Program-made: the position numbers and the translations under genes
Assembly: GCA_041913045.1 (NCBI GenBank)
Contig: JAYSGB010000001.1
Coordinates: 124,001-188,000 of the forward strand
Source: CAMLOF01 sp041913045
GTDB taxonomy: Bacteria; Pseudomonadota; Gammaproteobacteria; Burkholderiales; Burkholderiaceae_C
DNA length: 64,000 nucleotides
Direction: 5' to 3'
The notes under the pieces: generated by a model
The model's input: the letters and a program-made list of their open reading frames with translations, nothing else
Database searches by the model: none
Told to the model about the DNA's origin: nothing
Shown: positions 42,546-50,770 of the stretch, piece after piece
Position numbering within the stretch: the stretch's first letter is position 1
Layout of the letters: each line of letters starts with the position of its first letter

Positions 42546-43592
42546 ATGACCACTAACGGCATTGAATTCCGCCAGGTGACCAAGCGCTATGGCGACGCCA
42601 ACACCCCCCTGGTGGTGCGCGGCATTGACTTCTGCGTACCGCGCGGCACGCTCACCACCATCCTCGGCCCCTCGGGCTGCGGCAAGACCACCACGCTGCG
42701 CATGATCGCGGGCCTGGAAACGCCCACCAGCGGCCAGATCCTGATCGAGGGGCGCGACGTGACCACGCTGGGCCCGGCTGACCGCAACGTCAGCATGGTG
42801 TTCCAGAGTTACGCGCTGTTCCCGCACATGACGGTGCTGCAAAACGTCTGCTACGGCCTGAGCGTGAGCCGCGTACCGGCGCGCGAAACCGAAGAGCGGG
42901 CCCGTGCCGCCCTGGCCACAGTGGGCCTGACGGGGATGGACAAGCGCTACCCCAGCGAGCTTTCGGGTGGACAGCAGCAGCGCGTGGCCGTGGCCCGCGC
43001 GCTGGTCATCGAACCGGCGGTGCTGCTGTTCGACGAGCCCCTGTCCAACCTGGACGCGCGGCTGCGCCGCAGCATGCGCGAGGAAATCCGCAGCCTGCAG
43101 CAGCGCCTGGGCCTGACCGTGGCCTACGTGACGCACGACCAGAGCGAGGCCCTGGCCGTGAGCGACCAGATCATCGTCATGGACGGCGGAACGATTGCCC
43201 AGGCAGGCACCCCGCAGGACCTGTACGAACGCCCTTGCAGCACCTTTGTGGCGGGCTTCATGGGCGAAGCCATGCTTTACGATGGTGAGTCCCTGCCGGA
43301 CGGCCGCGTGAAGGTGGGCCCGGTGCTGCTCAACCCCAGGCACAGCAGGGCGGCAGGCCCGGTGAAGGTGGCCGTCCGCCCGGAGGCGTGGCACACCTCT
43401 GCGCCTGCCGACGGCACACTCAACGGCACACTCACCAAACAGGCCTACCTGGGCAGCCACCAGGAGCTCACGGTGGACACCGAGCTTGGCCCCATCTTCG
43501 TGATCAGCTCCGACGTGCAGCACTCCTGGCAAGTGGGCGACACCGTGGGCCTGGCCCTGGAGAATCACGGCGTGTCCGTGGTCAGCATCTGA
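42546..43592 (+). CDS. ABC transporter ATP-binding protein (AfuC/FbpC-like), second copy
   Basis: This second importer ATPase of 348 residues is similar to but clearly distinct from the first. Walker A is GPSGCGKTT at 41-49, then VFQSYALFPHMTVLQNV, signature LSGGQQQRVAVARAL, Walker B LLFDEPLSNLDARL, H-loop YVTHDQSEALAVSD and a TOBE domain with VKVAVRPEAWHTS. It follows the fused permease by 42 bases. Its C-terminal sequence TLTKQAYLGSHQELTVDTELGPIF parallels the first ATPase, suggesting an old duplication. Two ATPases for one fused permease could form an asymmetric heterodimer. Confidence 0.92.
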   Translation: MTTNGIEFRQVTKRYGDANTPLVVRGIDFCVPRGTLTTILGPSGCGKTTTLRMIAGLETPTSGQILIEGRDVTTLGPADRNVSMVFQSYALFPHMTVLQNVCYGLSVSRVPARETEERARAALATVGLTGMDKRYPSELSGGQQQRVAVARALVIEPAVLLFDEPLSNLDARLRRSMREEIRSLQQRLGLTVAYVTHDQSEALAVSDQIIVMDGGTIAQAGTPQDLYERPCSTFVAGFMGEAMLYDGESLPDGRVKVGPVLLNPRHSRAAGPVKVAVRPEAWHTSAPADGTLNGTLTKQAYLGSHQELTVDTELGPIFVISSDVQHSWQVGDTVGLALENHGVSVVSI

Positions 43593-43609
43593 ACAACAAG
43601 GAAAAACTC

Positions 43610-44236
43610 ATGATTCAACGCGTGGTATTCGACCTGGGCGGCGTCGTCTTCAACTGGCAGCCACTGGTGGTGCTGGGGCAGTTGCTGCCGCAGCGCATTC
43701 AGAACGAGGAACAAGCCCGCCACTGGGCAGGCGAAATCTTCCAGACCTTCCACCCGGAAAGCGACTGGGCGCTGTTCGACCTGGGGCAGATCGAGCCGCC
43801 AGCGCTGGCCAGCCGCATTGCCCAGCGCACCGGGCTGACCGAGGACGAGGTGCACACCGTCATCGAAGGCATTCCGCCGCACCTCACCCCCATGAGCGAA
43901 ACGGTGGACCTGATCGACACGCTGCACCGCAAGGGTGTGCCGCTGTACTTCCTGTCGAACATGCCCGCGCCGTACGCCGACATCCTGGTCCAGGGCAACG
44001 CCTTCTTCGACCGCTTCCGCGACGGTATCTTCTCGGCGCACGTGAACCAGATCAAGCCCGAGCGCCCCATCTTCGAGAACGCCGACGCGCGCTTTGGCGC
44101 GAGTGGGCCGAGCACATTGTTCATTGACGATTCGCGGCCCAACATCGACACCGCACACGCCCATGGCTGGCAGGCGGTGCACTTCCGCGACCCGGCGCAG
44201 TGCCGCGCCGAACTGGCGGCGCACGGCCTGGTGTAA
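43610..44236 (+). CDS. HAD-family phosphatase, YihX-like
   Basis: This haloacid-dehalogenase-superfamily hydrolase has 208 residues. Motif I is RVVFDLGGVVFNW with the nucleophile Asp8; the second Asp of the usual DxD is Gly, as in E. coli YihX, an alpha-glucose-1-phosphate phosphatase. Motif II is LYFLSNMPAPYA, motif III is NQIKPERPIFENA with the Lys, and motif IV is STLFIDDSRPNIDTA. AAGGAA lies 7 bases before the ATG. As the last gene of the ABC operon it is a good candidate for dephosphorylating the imported compound. The upstream part of the open frame belongs to another reading frame of the ATPase gene. Confidence 0.88.
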   Translation: MIQRVVFDLGGVVFNWQPLVVLGQLLPQRIQNEEQARHWAGEIFQTFHPESDWALFDLGQIEPPALASRIAQRTGLTEDEVHTVIEGIPPHLTPMSETVDLIDTLHRKGVPLYFLSNMPAPYADILVQGNAFFDRFRDGIFSAHVNQIKPERPIFENADARFGASGPSTLFIDDSRPNIDTAHAHGWQAVHFRDPAQCRAELAAHGLV

Positions 44237-44243
44237 GTGAGAT

Positions 44244-44519
44244 TCAGCCCGGCTGGCGCTTGCCGTACTTCAGGCGCATGCCCAGAATGAGGAGCGCCAG
44301 CGCCAGGGTGACGAAGTTGGCCACTATCACCGGCCAAGAGCCCAGGTACAGCCCATAGACCAGCCACAGCGCCACGCCCGAGGTGAACACGCTGTACATG
44401 CCCAGCGAGATGCCCGAGACGTTGCGGGTCTTGTAGGTCAACCACACCTGCGGCAGAAAGCTGGCGGTGGTCAACACGGCGGCAATCATGCCGACCCATT
44501 CGGGCGAGAAGGTGGCCAT
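44244..44519 (-). CDS. SemiSWEET-type sugar transporter (PQ-loop)
   Basis: This is a three-helix membrane protein of 91 residues (helices about 8-26, 38-58 and 64-82). The PQ motif in VLTTASFLPQVWLTYKTRNVSGISLGMY and the Asn in VIVANFVTLALALLILGMRLKYG are the hallmarks of bacterial SemiSWEETs, which dimerise to carry sugars in either direction. It is a single gene that converges with the HAD gene (7 bases apart) and is divergent from the DUF1653 gene. Its substrate may relate to the neighbouring sugar loci. Confidence 0.9.
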   Translation of the reverse strand: MATFSPEWVGMIAAVLTTASFLPQVWLTYKTRNVSGISLGMYSVFTSGVALWLVYGLYLGSWPVIVANFVTLALALLILGMRLKYGKRQPG

Positions 44520-44642
44520 AGGTGGACGTGGGGGTAAATAGGCTTACGCTGTAAGGGTCAGGGTAAACCCTTGAAAATATACCCGTTCTGGTAATTCCAC
44601 AACAGCCCCAGGCCCTTGTTTTAGGCATCGAACCAACAGCCC

Positions 44643-44885
44643 ATGACACCCAGTATCCACGTTCCACCCCATTTGCAGCCCGGCCGCCGCTTGCGCCATT
44701 ACAAAGGGGGCCTGTACGAAGTGACGGGCGCCTGCCTGATCGAGGCCACCCTGGAAACGGGCATTCTCTACCGCCCGCTGCAAGGCGACGGCGCGGCGCT
44801 GACCTGGATGCGCCCTGCCGCCGCTTTCGACGAAATGGTGGACACCGCGCAGGGCCCCGTCCGGCGTTTTGAGGAGCAATCATGA
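44643..44885 (+). CDS. DUF1653 domain protein
   Basis: This 80-residue protein matches the DUF1653 family: LQPGRRLRHYKGGLYEVTGACLIEATLETGILYRPLQGDGAALTWMRPAAAFDEMV. The conserved YKGGxYEV, the YRxL pair and the W-RP segment are all present. The fold is SH3-like and the function is unknown. It overlaps the next gene, an esterase, by 4 bases (ATGA), so the two are co-translated. The 123 bases upstream hold the promoter between it and the SemiSWEET gene, with no clear operator. Confidence 0.85.
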   Translation: MTPSIHVPPHLQPGRRLRHYKGGLYEVTGACLIEATLETGILYRPLQGDGAALTWMRPAAAFDEMVDTAQGPVRRFEEQS

Positions 44886-45502
44886 ACAGCAGCATCGTCA
44901 TCCAGCAGCCCGCCGCTGGCGCCAGCCATTTGTTTCTGTTGTTCCACGGCGTGGGCTCCAATGCACGCGACCTGCTGCCCGTGGGGCAGGGCATTGCCCG
45001 GCAGTTCCCAGGGGCGATGGTGGTGAGCGTGGACGGCCCCCATGCGTCGGACCTGGGCGCAGGAAGGCAATGGTTCTCGGTGATTGGCGTGACGGAAGAG
45101 GGACGGCCCGCCCGCATTGCGCAGGCCATGCCGCTGTTCCTTTCCACCGTTGGCGAATGGCAGCAAAAGGCAGGTGTGGAGCCCGCTCAAACCACGCTGG
45201 TGGGTTTTTCGCAGGGCGCCATCATGGCGCTGGAATCCACCCAGCAGGCCGCCTTGCCAGCCCACCGGGTGGTGGCCTTCGCCGGGCGCTTTGCCACGAT
45301 GCCTCGCCAGGCGCCTGCGGGTTTGTCGGTGCACCTCATCCATGGCGACCAGGACAACGTGATTGCCCCGCGCTTCAGCCAGGAAGCGGCGCAGGCACTC
45401 AAGGCGCTGGGCGGGCAGGTAACGCACGACAGCGTGCCCGGCCTGGGCCACGGCATTGATGCCACGGCTTTTGGCCACATGGTTACGCGCCTGCAAGCGT
45501 AA
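44882..45502 (+). CDS. Carboxylesterase/phospholipase family alpha/beta hydrolase (YpfH-like)
   Basis: This is a cytoplasmic alpha/beta hydrolase of 206 residues. It shows the oxyanion segment LFLLFHGVGSNARDLLPVG, the nucleophile Ser in TTLVGFSQGAIMAL, the Asp in IHGDQDNVIAPRFSQ and the His in SVPGLGHGIDATA, a complete triad. This is the dienelactone-hydrolase-like carboxylesterase group that includes E. coli YpfH. Substrates are probably short acyl esters. It forms a two-gene unit with the DUF1653 gene and converges with the FAH-family gene. Confidence 0.88.
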   Translation: MNSSIVIQQPAAGASHLFLLFHGVGSNARDLLPVGQGIARQFPGAMVVSVDGPHASDLGAGRQWFSVIGVTEEGRPARIAQAMPLFLSTVGEWQQKAGVEPAQTTLVGFSQGAIMALESTQQAALPAHRVVAFAGRFATMPRQAPAGLSVHLIHGDQDNVIAPRFSQEAAQALKALGGQVTHDSVPGLGHGIDATAFGHMVTRLQA

Positions 45503-45505
45503 CGT

Positions 45506-46699
45506 TCAGGCGGCTGCGCGCAACTGCTGCATCAGTGCGGCAATGCCGTAAGTCCACGGCGCCACGTCGCACGAGTGGCGCACACGGTTGACCAGCGTGC
45601 CCAGGCGCGGGGTGGACACGCACACGCGGTCGCCCACCTCGTGCGTGAAGCCCTGGCCCGCGCCGCGCCGGTCTTGCGTGGGCGCGATCATGGTGCCCAG
45701 GAAGAGCATGAAGCCGTCGGGGTACTGGTGGTTGGCGTTGATGGCCTGGCCCACCAGATCCAGCGGGTCGCGGCTGATGGTGCCCATGTTGCCCGAGCCG
45801 CGCCAGTTGAAGCCTTCGGGGCCGTCCACCTCCAGCGTCAGGGTGCAGTGGCGCACGTCGTCCATGCCAAAGTGCGCGTCGAACAGGCGGATGAAGGGGC
45901 CGATGGCGCAGGAGCCGTTGTTGTCCTTGGCCTTGCCCAGCAGAAGCGCGCTGCGGCCTTCAAAGTCGCGCAGGTTCACGTCGTTGCCCAGGGCCGCGCC
46001 CAGCGTCTGGCCACGGCTGTTCACGGCCAGCACGATTTCGGGTTCGGGGTTGTTCCAGTCCGAACCCGGGTGCACACCCACGTGCGCGCCGCTGCCCACC
46101 GCCGACAGCACCGGAGCCTTGGTGAAGATCTCGGCGTCGGGGCCGATGCCCACTTCCAGGTACTGCGACCAGGCGCCGCGCGCCAGCAGCACACGCTTGA
46201 CCTCGGCCGCCTCGGCGGAGCCGGGCACGATGGCGCCCAGGTTGTCACCCAGGATTGCGAACAGTTCGCGGCGGATGCCATCGGCGCGGCTGGCATCGCC
46301 GCGCGCCTGCTCTTCAATCACACGCTCCAGCATGCTGGCCACGAAGGTAACGCCACTGGCCTTGACCACCTGCAGGTCGCACGGAGCCATCAGCCAGGGC
46401 AGGGCGGGGTTGCGGTGGTCCTCGTCGCTGTTGGCCAGCACGGCATCCATTCGCGCCACGGCGCGCAAACCGCCGCTGGCCACCGCCTGTGCAATGGCCC
46501 GGGCCGGGTCTTCCAGCTCCAGCAACTGGCTGCTGGTGGGGGCCAGGGGCGATAGGTCCAGCAACCGGCCTTGGTGCAGGGTCACGGGCAGAGCGCCGGT
46601 GCCGGGCAGCCACAGCCGCCCGAGCAGGGTGGCGCGTTCGTGGTCTTGGGGCAGGGAATAGGCAAGGCGTTCGCTGACGCTGGGGTGGGTTTGGCTCAT
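45506..46699 (-). CDS. Fumarylacetoacetate hydrolase family protein, AraD1 type
   Basis: This 397-residue protein of the FAH family has the catalytic beta-roll in its C-terminal half. VGSGAHVGVHPGSDWNNPEPEIVLAVNSRGQTLGAALGNDVNLRDFEGRSALLLGKAKDNNGSCAIGPFIRLF contains the metal ligands and catalytic residues. Members of the AraD1 group act on 2-keto-3-deoxy sugar acids, as dehydratases or hydrolases in L-arabinose, D-arabinose and L-fucose pathways. It follows the amidohydrolase and aldo/keto-reductase genes on the same strand, which supports a role on a keto-deoxy acid. The exact reaction, dehydration of a ketodeoxypentonate or cleavage of a diketo acid, cannot be decided. Confidence 0.85.
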   Translation of the reverse strand: MSQTHPSVSERLAYSLPQDHERATLLGRLWLPGTGALPVTLHQGRLLDLSPLAPTSSQLLELEDPARAIAQAVASGGLRAVARMDAVLANSDEDHRNPALPWLMAPCDLQVVKASGVTFVASMLERVIEEQARGDASRADGIRRELFAILGDNLGAIVPGSAEAAEVKRVLLARGAWSQYLEVGIGPDAEIFTKAPVLSAVGSGAHVGVHPGSDWNNPEPEIVLAVNSRGQTLGAALGNDVNLRDFEGRSALLLGKAKDNNGSCAIGPFIRLFDAHFGMDDVRHCTLTLEVDGPEGFNWRGSGNMGTISRDPLDLVGQAINANHQYPDGFMLFLGTMIAPTQDRRGAGQGFTHEVGDRVCVSTPRLGTLVNRVRHSCDVAPWTYGIAALMQQLRAAA

Positions 46700-46711
46700 G
46701 GCTTGCAGGGT

Positions 46712-47569
46712 TCAGGGTCGGGGGATGGAAAGTTGGTACACACGGGCAGCGTTGCCGCCCAGAATGGCGTCGCGTTCGGCCGGGGCCAGTGGCGACAGAA
46801 GGGTCTGGGTCTCCTGCCACCAGCCGGCGTAGGTGGCGGCCAACTCCAGCACGGGCCAGTCGCTGCCCCATATCACTCGACTAGGGCCGAAAACGTCGAT
46901 CACGTGCTGCGCCCAGCGGCGGGCGGCATGGGGCGCGGGGTTAGGGCCACATTCGGTGAGCAGGCCCGAGAGCTTGCAGGCAAAGGGCGTCTCCTGTGCC
47001 AGTTGTGCCATGCCATCAGCCCAAGGCTGCCACTGGCCCTGGGCAATGTCGGGTTTGGCTGCGTGGTCTATCACCACCTTCAGGCCTGGGTGGCGCCGCG
47101 CAAGTTCCAACAGGCGGGGCAGGTGTACCGGCTTGACCAGGGCGTCGAACACCAACCCGGCATCGGCCATGGCGTGCAGGCAGGCGTCCAGCGCAGGCTG
47201 CAGGATCCAGTCGGGGTCGGCAATGTCTTGCAGCATGGGGCGCAGGCCCTTGAGCTTGGGGTGGCGGGCCAGGATGTGGATGCGGTCTGGGGCGTCAGGC
47301 GCCAGCCAGTCCACCCAGCCCACCACACCCAGGACTTCGGGGTGCGCGTCGGCCTGTTCCAGCAGGAAGGCGGTCTCGGCCTCGGTGGGGGCGGCCTGCA
47401 CCAGCACGGCGGCGCTAACACCATGCGGCTGGCTTTGAGCGCGCCAGTCGGGCACGGCCACGTCGCGGTAGATGGGGGCCAGCGCGGGGGTGAGCCAGCC
47501 GTAGTCGCCACGGCTGAGCTGCCAGGCGTGGAAGTGGGCGTCGATGACGGGGGCGGGCGTGGTGGTCAT
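46712..47569 (-). CDS. Amidohydrolase-family sugar lactonase (L-fuconolactonase-like)
   Basis: This is a TIM-barrel amidohydrolase of 285 residues (COG3618 type). Landmarks are the HxH-type opening VIDAHFHAWQLSRGDYGWL, VGVVGWVDWLAPD, KVVIDHAAKPDI with the barrel His, CKLSGLLTEC and VIWGSDWPVLELAATY with the catalytic-type Asp. In L-fucose and rhamnose catabolism, enzymes of this group hydrolyse the aldonolactone. Its start overlaps the aldo/keto reductase stop by 4 bases, so the dehydrogenase product would be passed straight to it. The upstream extension of the frame is antisense-like and unlikely. Confidence 0.87.
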   Translation of the reverse strand: MTTTPAPVIDAHFHAWQLSRGDYGWLTPALAPIYRDVAVPDWRAQSQPHGVSAAVLVQAAPTEAETAFLLEQADAHPEVLGVVGWVDWLAPDAPDRIHILARHPKLKGLRPMLQDIADPDWILQPALDACLHAMADAGLVFDALVKPVHLPRLLELARRHPGLKVVIDHAAKPDIAQGQWQPWADGMAQLAQETPFACKLSGLLTECGPNPAPHAARRWAQHVIDVFGPSRVIWGSDWPVLELAATYAGWWQETQTLLSPLAPAERDAILGGNAARVYQLSIPRP

Positions 47570-48570
47570 GGCGTGGGCGCTGCATCGGGCAACAGACCTT
47601 GGCGGCGGAGGTCTTCCCAGAAAGCGGCGGGGACGGGATGGCGCAGCATGGCCAGGCCGTCGCGCCACTCGTCCACCTGGCGGGCGCCCAGCACCAGCAG
47701 GTCCACGGCGGGGTGGGCCTGGGCAAATTGCAGGGCGGCAGCACGCAGGGGCACACCATGGGCGTCGCACACCGCTTCGATGCGCGCGGTGCGCTCTACC
47801 CATGCGCTGGCAGCGGGCGCGTAGTTGAAGGTGGCCAGGCCCTGCCGCGTGCCGCGCGCCAACAGGCCGGAGTTGAACAGCCCGCCCAGCGCCAGCCGCA
47901 CGCCCCGGCGCTGGCACTCAGGCAACAGCTCGGGCAGGGCAGCGTGGTCCAGCAGGGTATAGCGGCCAGCCAGCAACAGGGCGTCCAGGTCGGCGTGGCG
48001 CAGCACTTCCAGCACCACGGCATGGTCGTTCACTCCCAGGCCAATGGCGCCCACCAAGCCTTCGCGCTGCAAGGCACGCAAGGTGGGCAGGGTTTCTTCC
48101 AACACCTGGCGCAGCACCTGCGGCGCGCGTTCACCGTGTGTGGCGGCGTCCATGTCGTGCACATAAGCCAAGTCCAGCCGGGCCAGGCCCAGGCGCTGCA
48201 GGCTGTCTTCCACGCTGCGGCGCGTGCCTGCGGCGCTGTAGTCCCAGTGCTGCACGAAGGGCAGACCATCCACGTAGGCGTGCTGTTCGCGCGGCACGTT
48301 CTGGCACGGGGTGAGCAGGCGGCCCACCTTGCTGGAAAGGCACCAGCCGTCGCGCGGGTGCGGTCGCAGAGCATCGCCCAGGCGGCGCTCAGACAGGCCG
48401 TGGCCGTAATGCGGTGCCGTATCGAAGCTGCGGCATCCGTCGTCCCACGCGGCTTGCAGCAGGTCGCGGGCGTCGGCATCGGCCACGGGCGCGAACAGAT
48501 TTCCCAGCGCGGCACCGCCCAGGCCCACGCGCAGGCCGCCAGCCATCTGGCTCATGAAAGAAAAAGACAT
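47566..48570 (-). CDS. Aldo/keto reductase, L-fucose (D-threo-aldose) dehydrogenase-like
   Basis: This NAD(P)-dependent aldose 1-dehydrogenase of the aldo/keto reductase fold has 334 residues. The catalytic tetrad is Asp in CRSFDTAPHYGHGLSERRLG, Tyr in the same segment, Lys in LSSKVGRLL and His in AYVHDMDAATHG. The subgroup acting on L-fucose, D-arabinose and L-galactose has this DTAPxYGxGxSE opening. It oxidises the sugar to the 1,5- or 1,4-lactone. It is first in the minus-strand arm of the locus and divergent from fucU. Confidence 0.88.
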   Translation of the reverse strand: MSFSFMSQMAGGLRVGLGGAALGNLFAPVADADARDLLQAAWDDGCRSFDTAPHYGHGLSERRLGDALRPHPRDGWCLSSKVGRLLTPCQNVPREQHAYVDGLPFVQHWDYSAAGTRRSVEDSLQRLGLARLDLAYVHDMDAATHGERAPQVLRQVLEETLPTLRALQREGLVGAIGLGVNDHAVVLEVLRHADLDALLLAGRYTLLDHAALPELLPECQRRGVRLALGGLFNSGLLARGTRQGLATFNYAPAASAWVERTARIEAVCDAHGVPLRAAALQFAQAHPAVDLLVLGARQVDEWRDGLAMLRHPVPAAFWEDLRRQGLLPDAAPTP

Positions 48571-48589
48571 CTCAGGGTTTCCACCAGTG

Positions 48590-48622
48590 AACTGTCAGTT
48601 ATTTTCTAGCTAACATGTCAGT
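48590..48622. promoter_or_regulatory. Operator candidate in the divergent sugar-acid promoter
   Basis: AACTG-T-CAGTT (48590-48600) is a perfect odd-centred palindrome. Its TGTCAGT recurs in the same orientation at 48616-48622, 23 bases on, or about two helical turns. The sites lie in the 76 bases between the divergent reductase and fucU genes, and the GntR regulator encoded two genes away is the natural candidate to bind. Confidence 0.45.
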
Positions 48623-48646
48623 CTGAAACCAGTACAAACCCTAGCC

Positions 48647-49093
48647 ATGCTCAAGCACCTGCCCCCACTGCTCACCCCTGACGCGCTGCACGCCCTGGCC
48701 AGCATGGGGCATGGTGATGACGTGGCCATCGTGGACGCCAACTTCCCCTCGGCGCGCGTGGCAGCCCAGGGCGGCGCGCGCCTGGTGGAACTGCCCGGCG
48801 CCGACGCCCCGGCCGTGCTGCGCGCGGTGCTGGCCCTGCTGCCGGTGGACGACTTTGAGCCCGACCCGGCCCGGTGCATGGCGGTGGTGGGCAACCCGCA
48901 GGCGGTGCCCCCGCCGGTGCAGGCATTCACGCAACAGTTGCAGGCCGCCGGGCTGGCCGCCCCGGTGCCCGTGGAGCGGCACGCCTTCTACGAAGCGGCG
49001 GCCAAGGCTTTCGTGATCCTGCGCTCGGGCGAGCAGCGCCCCTACGGCAACCTGCTGCTGCGCAAGGGCGTGTGGCTGGAGGAAAAGGCATGA
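48647..49093 (+). CDS. fucU: RbsD/FucU family sugar mutarotase
   Basis: This cytoplasmic mutarotase of 148 residues interconverts anomers of L-fucose or a related sugar. The family core reads MLKHLPPLLTPDALHALASMGHGDDVAIVDANFPS, with the conserved GHGD and DANFP, and ends YGNLLLRKGVWLE. FucU and RbsD share this fold; length and sequence fit FucU. It is first in the plus-strand arm, overlapping the GntR gene by 4 bases (ATGA). This strengthens the view that the locus handles a free fucose-like sugar rather than an acid. Confidence 0.9.
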   Translation: MLKHLPPLLTPDALHALASMGHGDDVAIVDANFPSARVAAQGGARLVELPGADAPAVLRAVLALLPVDDFEPDPARCMAVVGNPQAVPPPVQAFTQQLQAAGLAAPVPVERHAFYEAAAKAFVILRSGEQRPYGNLLLRKGVWLEEKA

Positions 49094-49809
49094 GCACAGC
49101 CGCCCCCGCACAGCGCGCGCCCAGCCTGCGCGCACAGGCTTACGAAAACTTCCGCCAGCAGATCATGCAGGCGCATATTCGCCCGGGGCAGTTCATTTCG
49201 CAGCGGGAGCTGATGCAGCTGCTGGGCATGCCGCTGGGCGCGGTGCGCGAACTCATTCCGCGCCTGGAAGCCGAAGGCCTGCTGCACACCGTGCCGCAGC
49301 GCGGCCTGCAAGTGGCCAACGTGGACGTCAAGCTCATCAAGAACGCATTTGAGCTGCGCCTGCTGCTGGAACGCGAGGCCGCGGTGCGCTTCACCACCCA
49401 GGCCAGCGACGCCGAGCTGGAAAGCATTGAGGCCGAGCACCTCTCCATCGTGCGCCGTGCGCGCAGCGGCCCCATCGACGAAGCCCTGCTGGCCGAAGCC
49501 ACACAGGTGGACTGGGGCCTGCACGAGCACATGATCGACGCGATGGGCAACGACCTCATCTCGGAGGCCTACCGCATCAACAGCCTGCGAGTGCGCCTCA
49601 TCAAGTTCGAAAGCTCCAGCCTGTCGGCCGACATCCTGCTGGCCGCCATGGAGGAGCACCTGTGGTTCATCGAAGCCATGCGACGGCGCGACACTGCCGC
49701 CGTCGCCGAGCGGCTGACGCACCACATCGAAAGCGCCCGCCGCCGCGTGCTGGGGCTGCCACGCCCGCCGCTGCCGTGGTCTTCAGAGCAACTGGAAAAA
49801 TCCGAATGA
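49090..49809 (+). CDS. GntR-family transcriptional regulator (FadR/VanR subfamily)
   Basis: This 239-residue regulator has an N-terminal winged helix (about 12-80: RAQAYENFRQQIMQAHIRPGQFISQRELMQLLGMPLGAVRELIPRLEAEGLLHTVPQRGLQV). The FCD domain (about 90-220) includes NAFELRLLLEREAA, VDWGLHEHMIDAMGN and AMEEHLWFIEAMRRRD. The real start is the ATG overlapping the fucU stop; the longer frame upstream runs out of phase through fucU. It probably senses the sugar acid or keto-deoxy acid of the pathway and represses both arms from the shared promoter. Its stop overlaps the next gene by 4 bases. Confidence 0.9.
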   Translation: MSTAAPAQRAPSLRAQAYENFRQQIMQAHIRPGQFISQRELMQLLGMPLGAVRELIPRLEAEGLLHTVPQRGLQVANVDVKLIKNAFELRLLLEREAAVRFTTQASDAELESIEAEHLSIVRRARSGPIDEALLAEATQVDWGLHEHMIDAMGNDLISEAYRINSLRVRLIKFESSSLSADILLAAMEEHLWFIEAMRRRDTAAVAERLTHHIESARRRVLGLPRPPLPWSSEQLEKSE

Positions 49810-50729
49810 CCCCTGCCCACCAAAACGCGTTTCGCGGCATCTGGCCCGCGATGCTGACCCCCCTGACCGAGTCGCTGGACATTGACCACGATGCCTTTGC
49901 CGCCCACGCGCTGAAGCTGCTGGACGCAGGCTGCGGCGGCGTGACCGCCTTTGGCACCACGGGCGAAGGCCCTTCCTTCTCCATGGCCGAGCGCATGGCC
50001 GCCGTGGAGGCACTGGTGGCGCGCGGCGTGCCCGCCAGCCGACTGATGGTCTCCACCAGCTGCGCCGCGCCGTCGGAAACGGTGGCACTGACGCGCCACG
50101 CGGTGGAGCTGGGCGTGCACGGCTGCCTGGTGCTGCCGCCCTTCTTCTTCAAGGGCGTGTCCGACCAGGGCATCATCGACGCCTACCGCTGGGTCATCGA
50201 CCGCGTGGCCGACCCGCGTCTGCGCCTGTACCTGTACCACATCCCCCAGGTGGCGGGTGTGGGTCTGTCGCACAACGTCATCGGCACGCTGCTCAAGCTC
50301 TACCCAGACACCATCGCAGGCATCAAGGACAGCGCCTGCGACCAGGCCCATTCCGTGGGGCTGGCCAACGCCTTCATGCCGCCGCTGACGGTGTACGTGG
50401 GTTTCGAGCCCGACCTGCAGACCCTGGGCCGCCTGGGCAGCACCGGCGCCATCAGCGGCCTGGCCAACTTCGTGCCCCGGTTGGTGCACCGCCTGGTCAC
50501 CCAGCCCGACGCCCCCACCGCCGCACGCGACCAGCAACGTGTGAAAGACCTGCTGGCCATCTTTGAAGGTTTTTCGCTCATGCCCGCGCTCAAGGGCGTG
50601 ATGGCCGAACGCGACGGTCAGGCAAGCTGGCTGCGGGTGCGCCCGCCGCTGGTGGCCCTGACCGGCAGCGAACAGGCCGAACTGCACCAGCGCCTGCTGG
50701 CGCTGGGCCTTGATCCAGCCCATGATTGA
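49806..50729 (+). CDS. Dihydrodipicolinate synthase family lyase
   Basis: This is a class I lyase of the DapA superfamily, 307 residues. Landmarks are GGVTAFGTTGEGPSFSMAER, the Tyr in RLYLYHIPQVAGVG and the Schiff-base Lys in IAGIKDSACDQA. In sugar-acid loci such proteins are aldolases or dehydratases of 2-keto-3-deoxy acids, for example L-2-keto-3-deoxyarabinonate dehydratase. The longer frame upstream lies inside the regulator gene and is rejected. It is translationally coupled to the regulator and followed by the TRAP carrier. Having both this and the AraD1-type protein in one locus leaves the branch chemistry open. Confidence 0.87.
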   Translation: MTPAHQNAFRGIWPAMLTPLTESLDIDHDAFAAHALKLLDAGCGGVTAFGTTGEGPSFSMAERMAAVEALVARGVPASRLMVSTSCAAPSETVALTRHAVELGVHGCLVLPPFFFKGVSDQGIIDAYRWVIDRVADPRLRLYLYHIPQVAGVGLSHNVIGTLLKLYPDTIAGIKDSACDQAHSVGLANAFMPPLTVYVGFEPDLQTLGRLGSTGAISGLANFVPRLVHRLVTQPDAPTAARDQQRVKDLLAIFEGFSLMPALKGVMAERDGQASWLRVRPPLVALTGSEQAELHQRLLALGLDPAHD

Positions 50730-50770
50730 GCCTTGATTTTTTCCCCCACGCCAACAAACAGGAGACAGCA

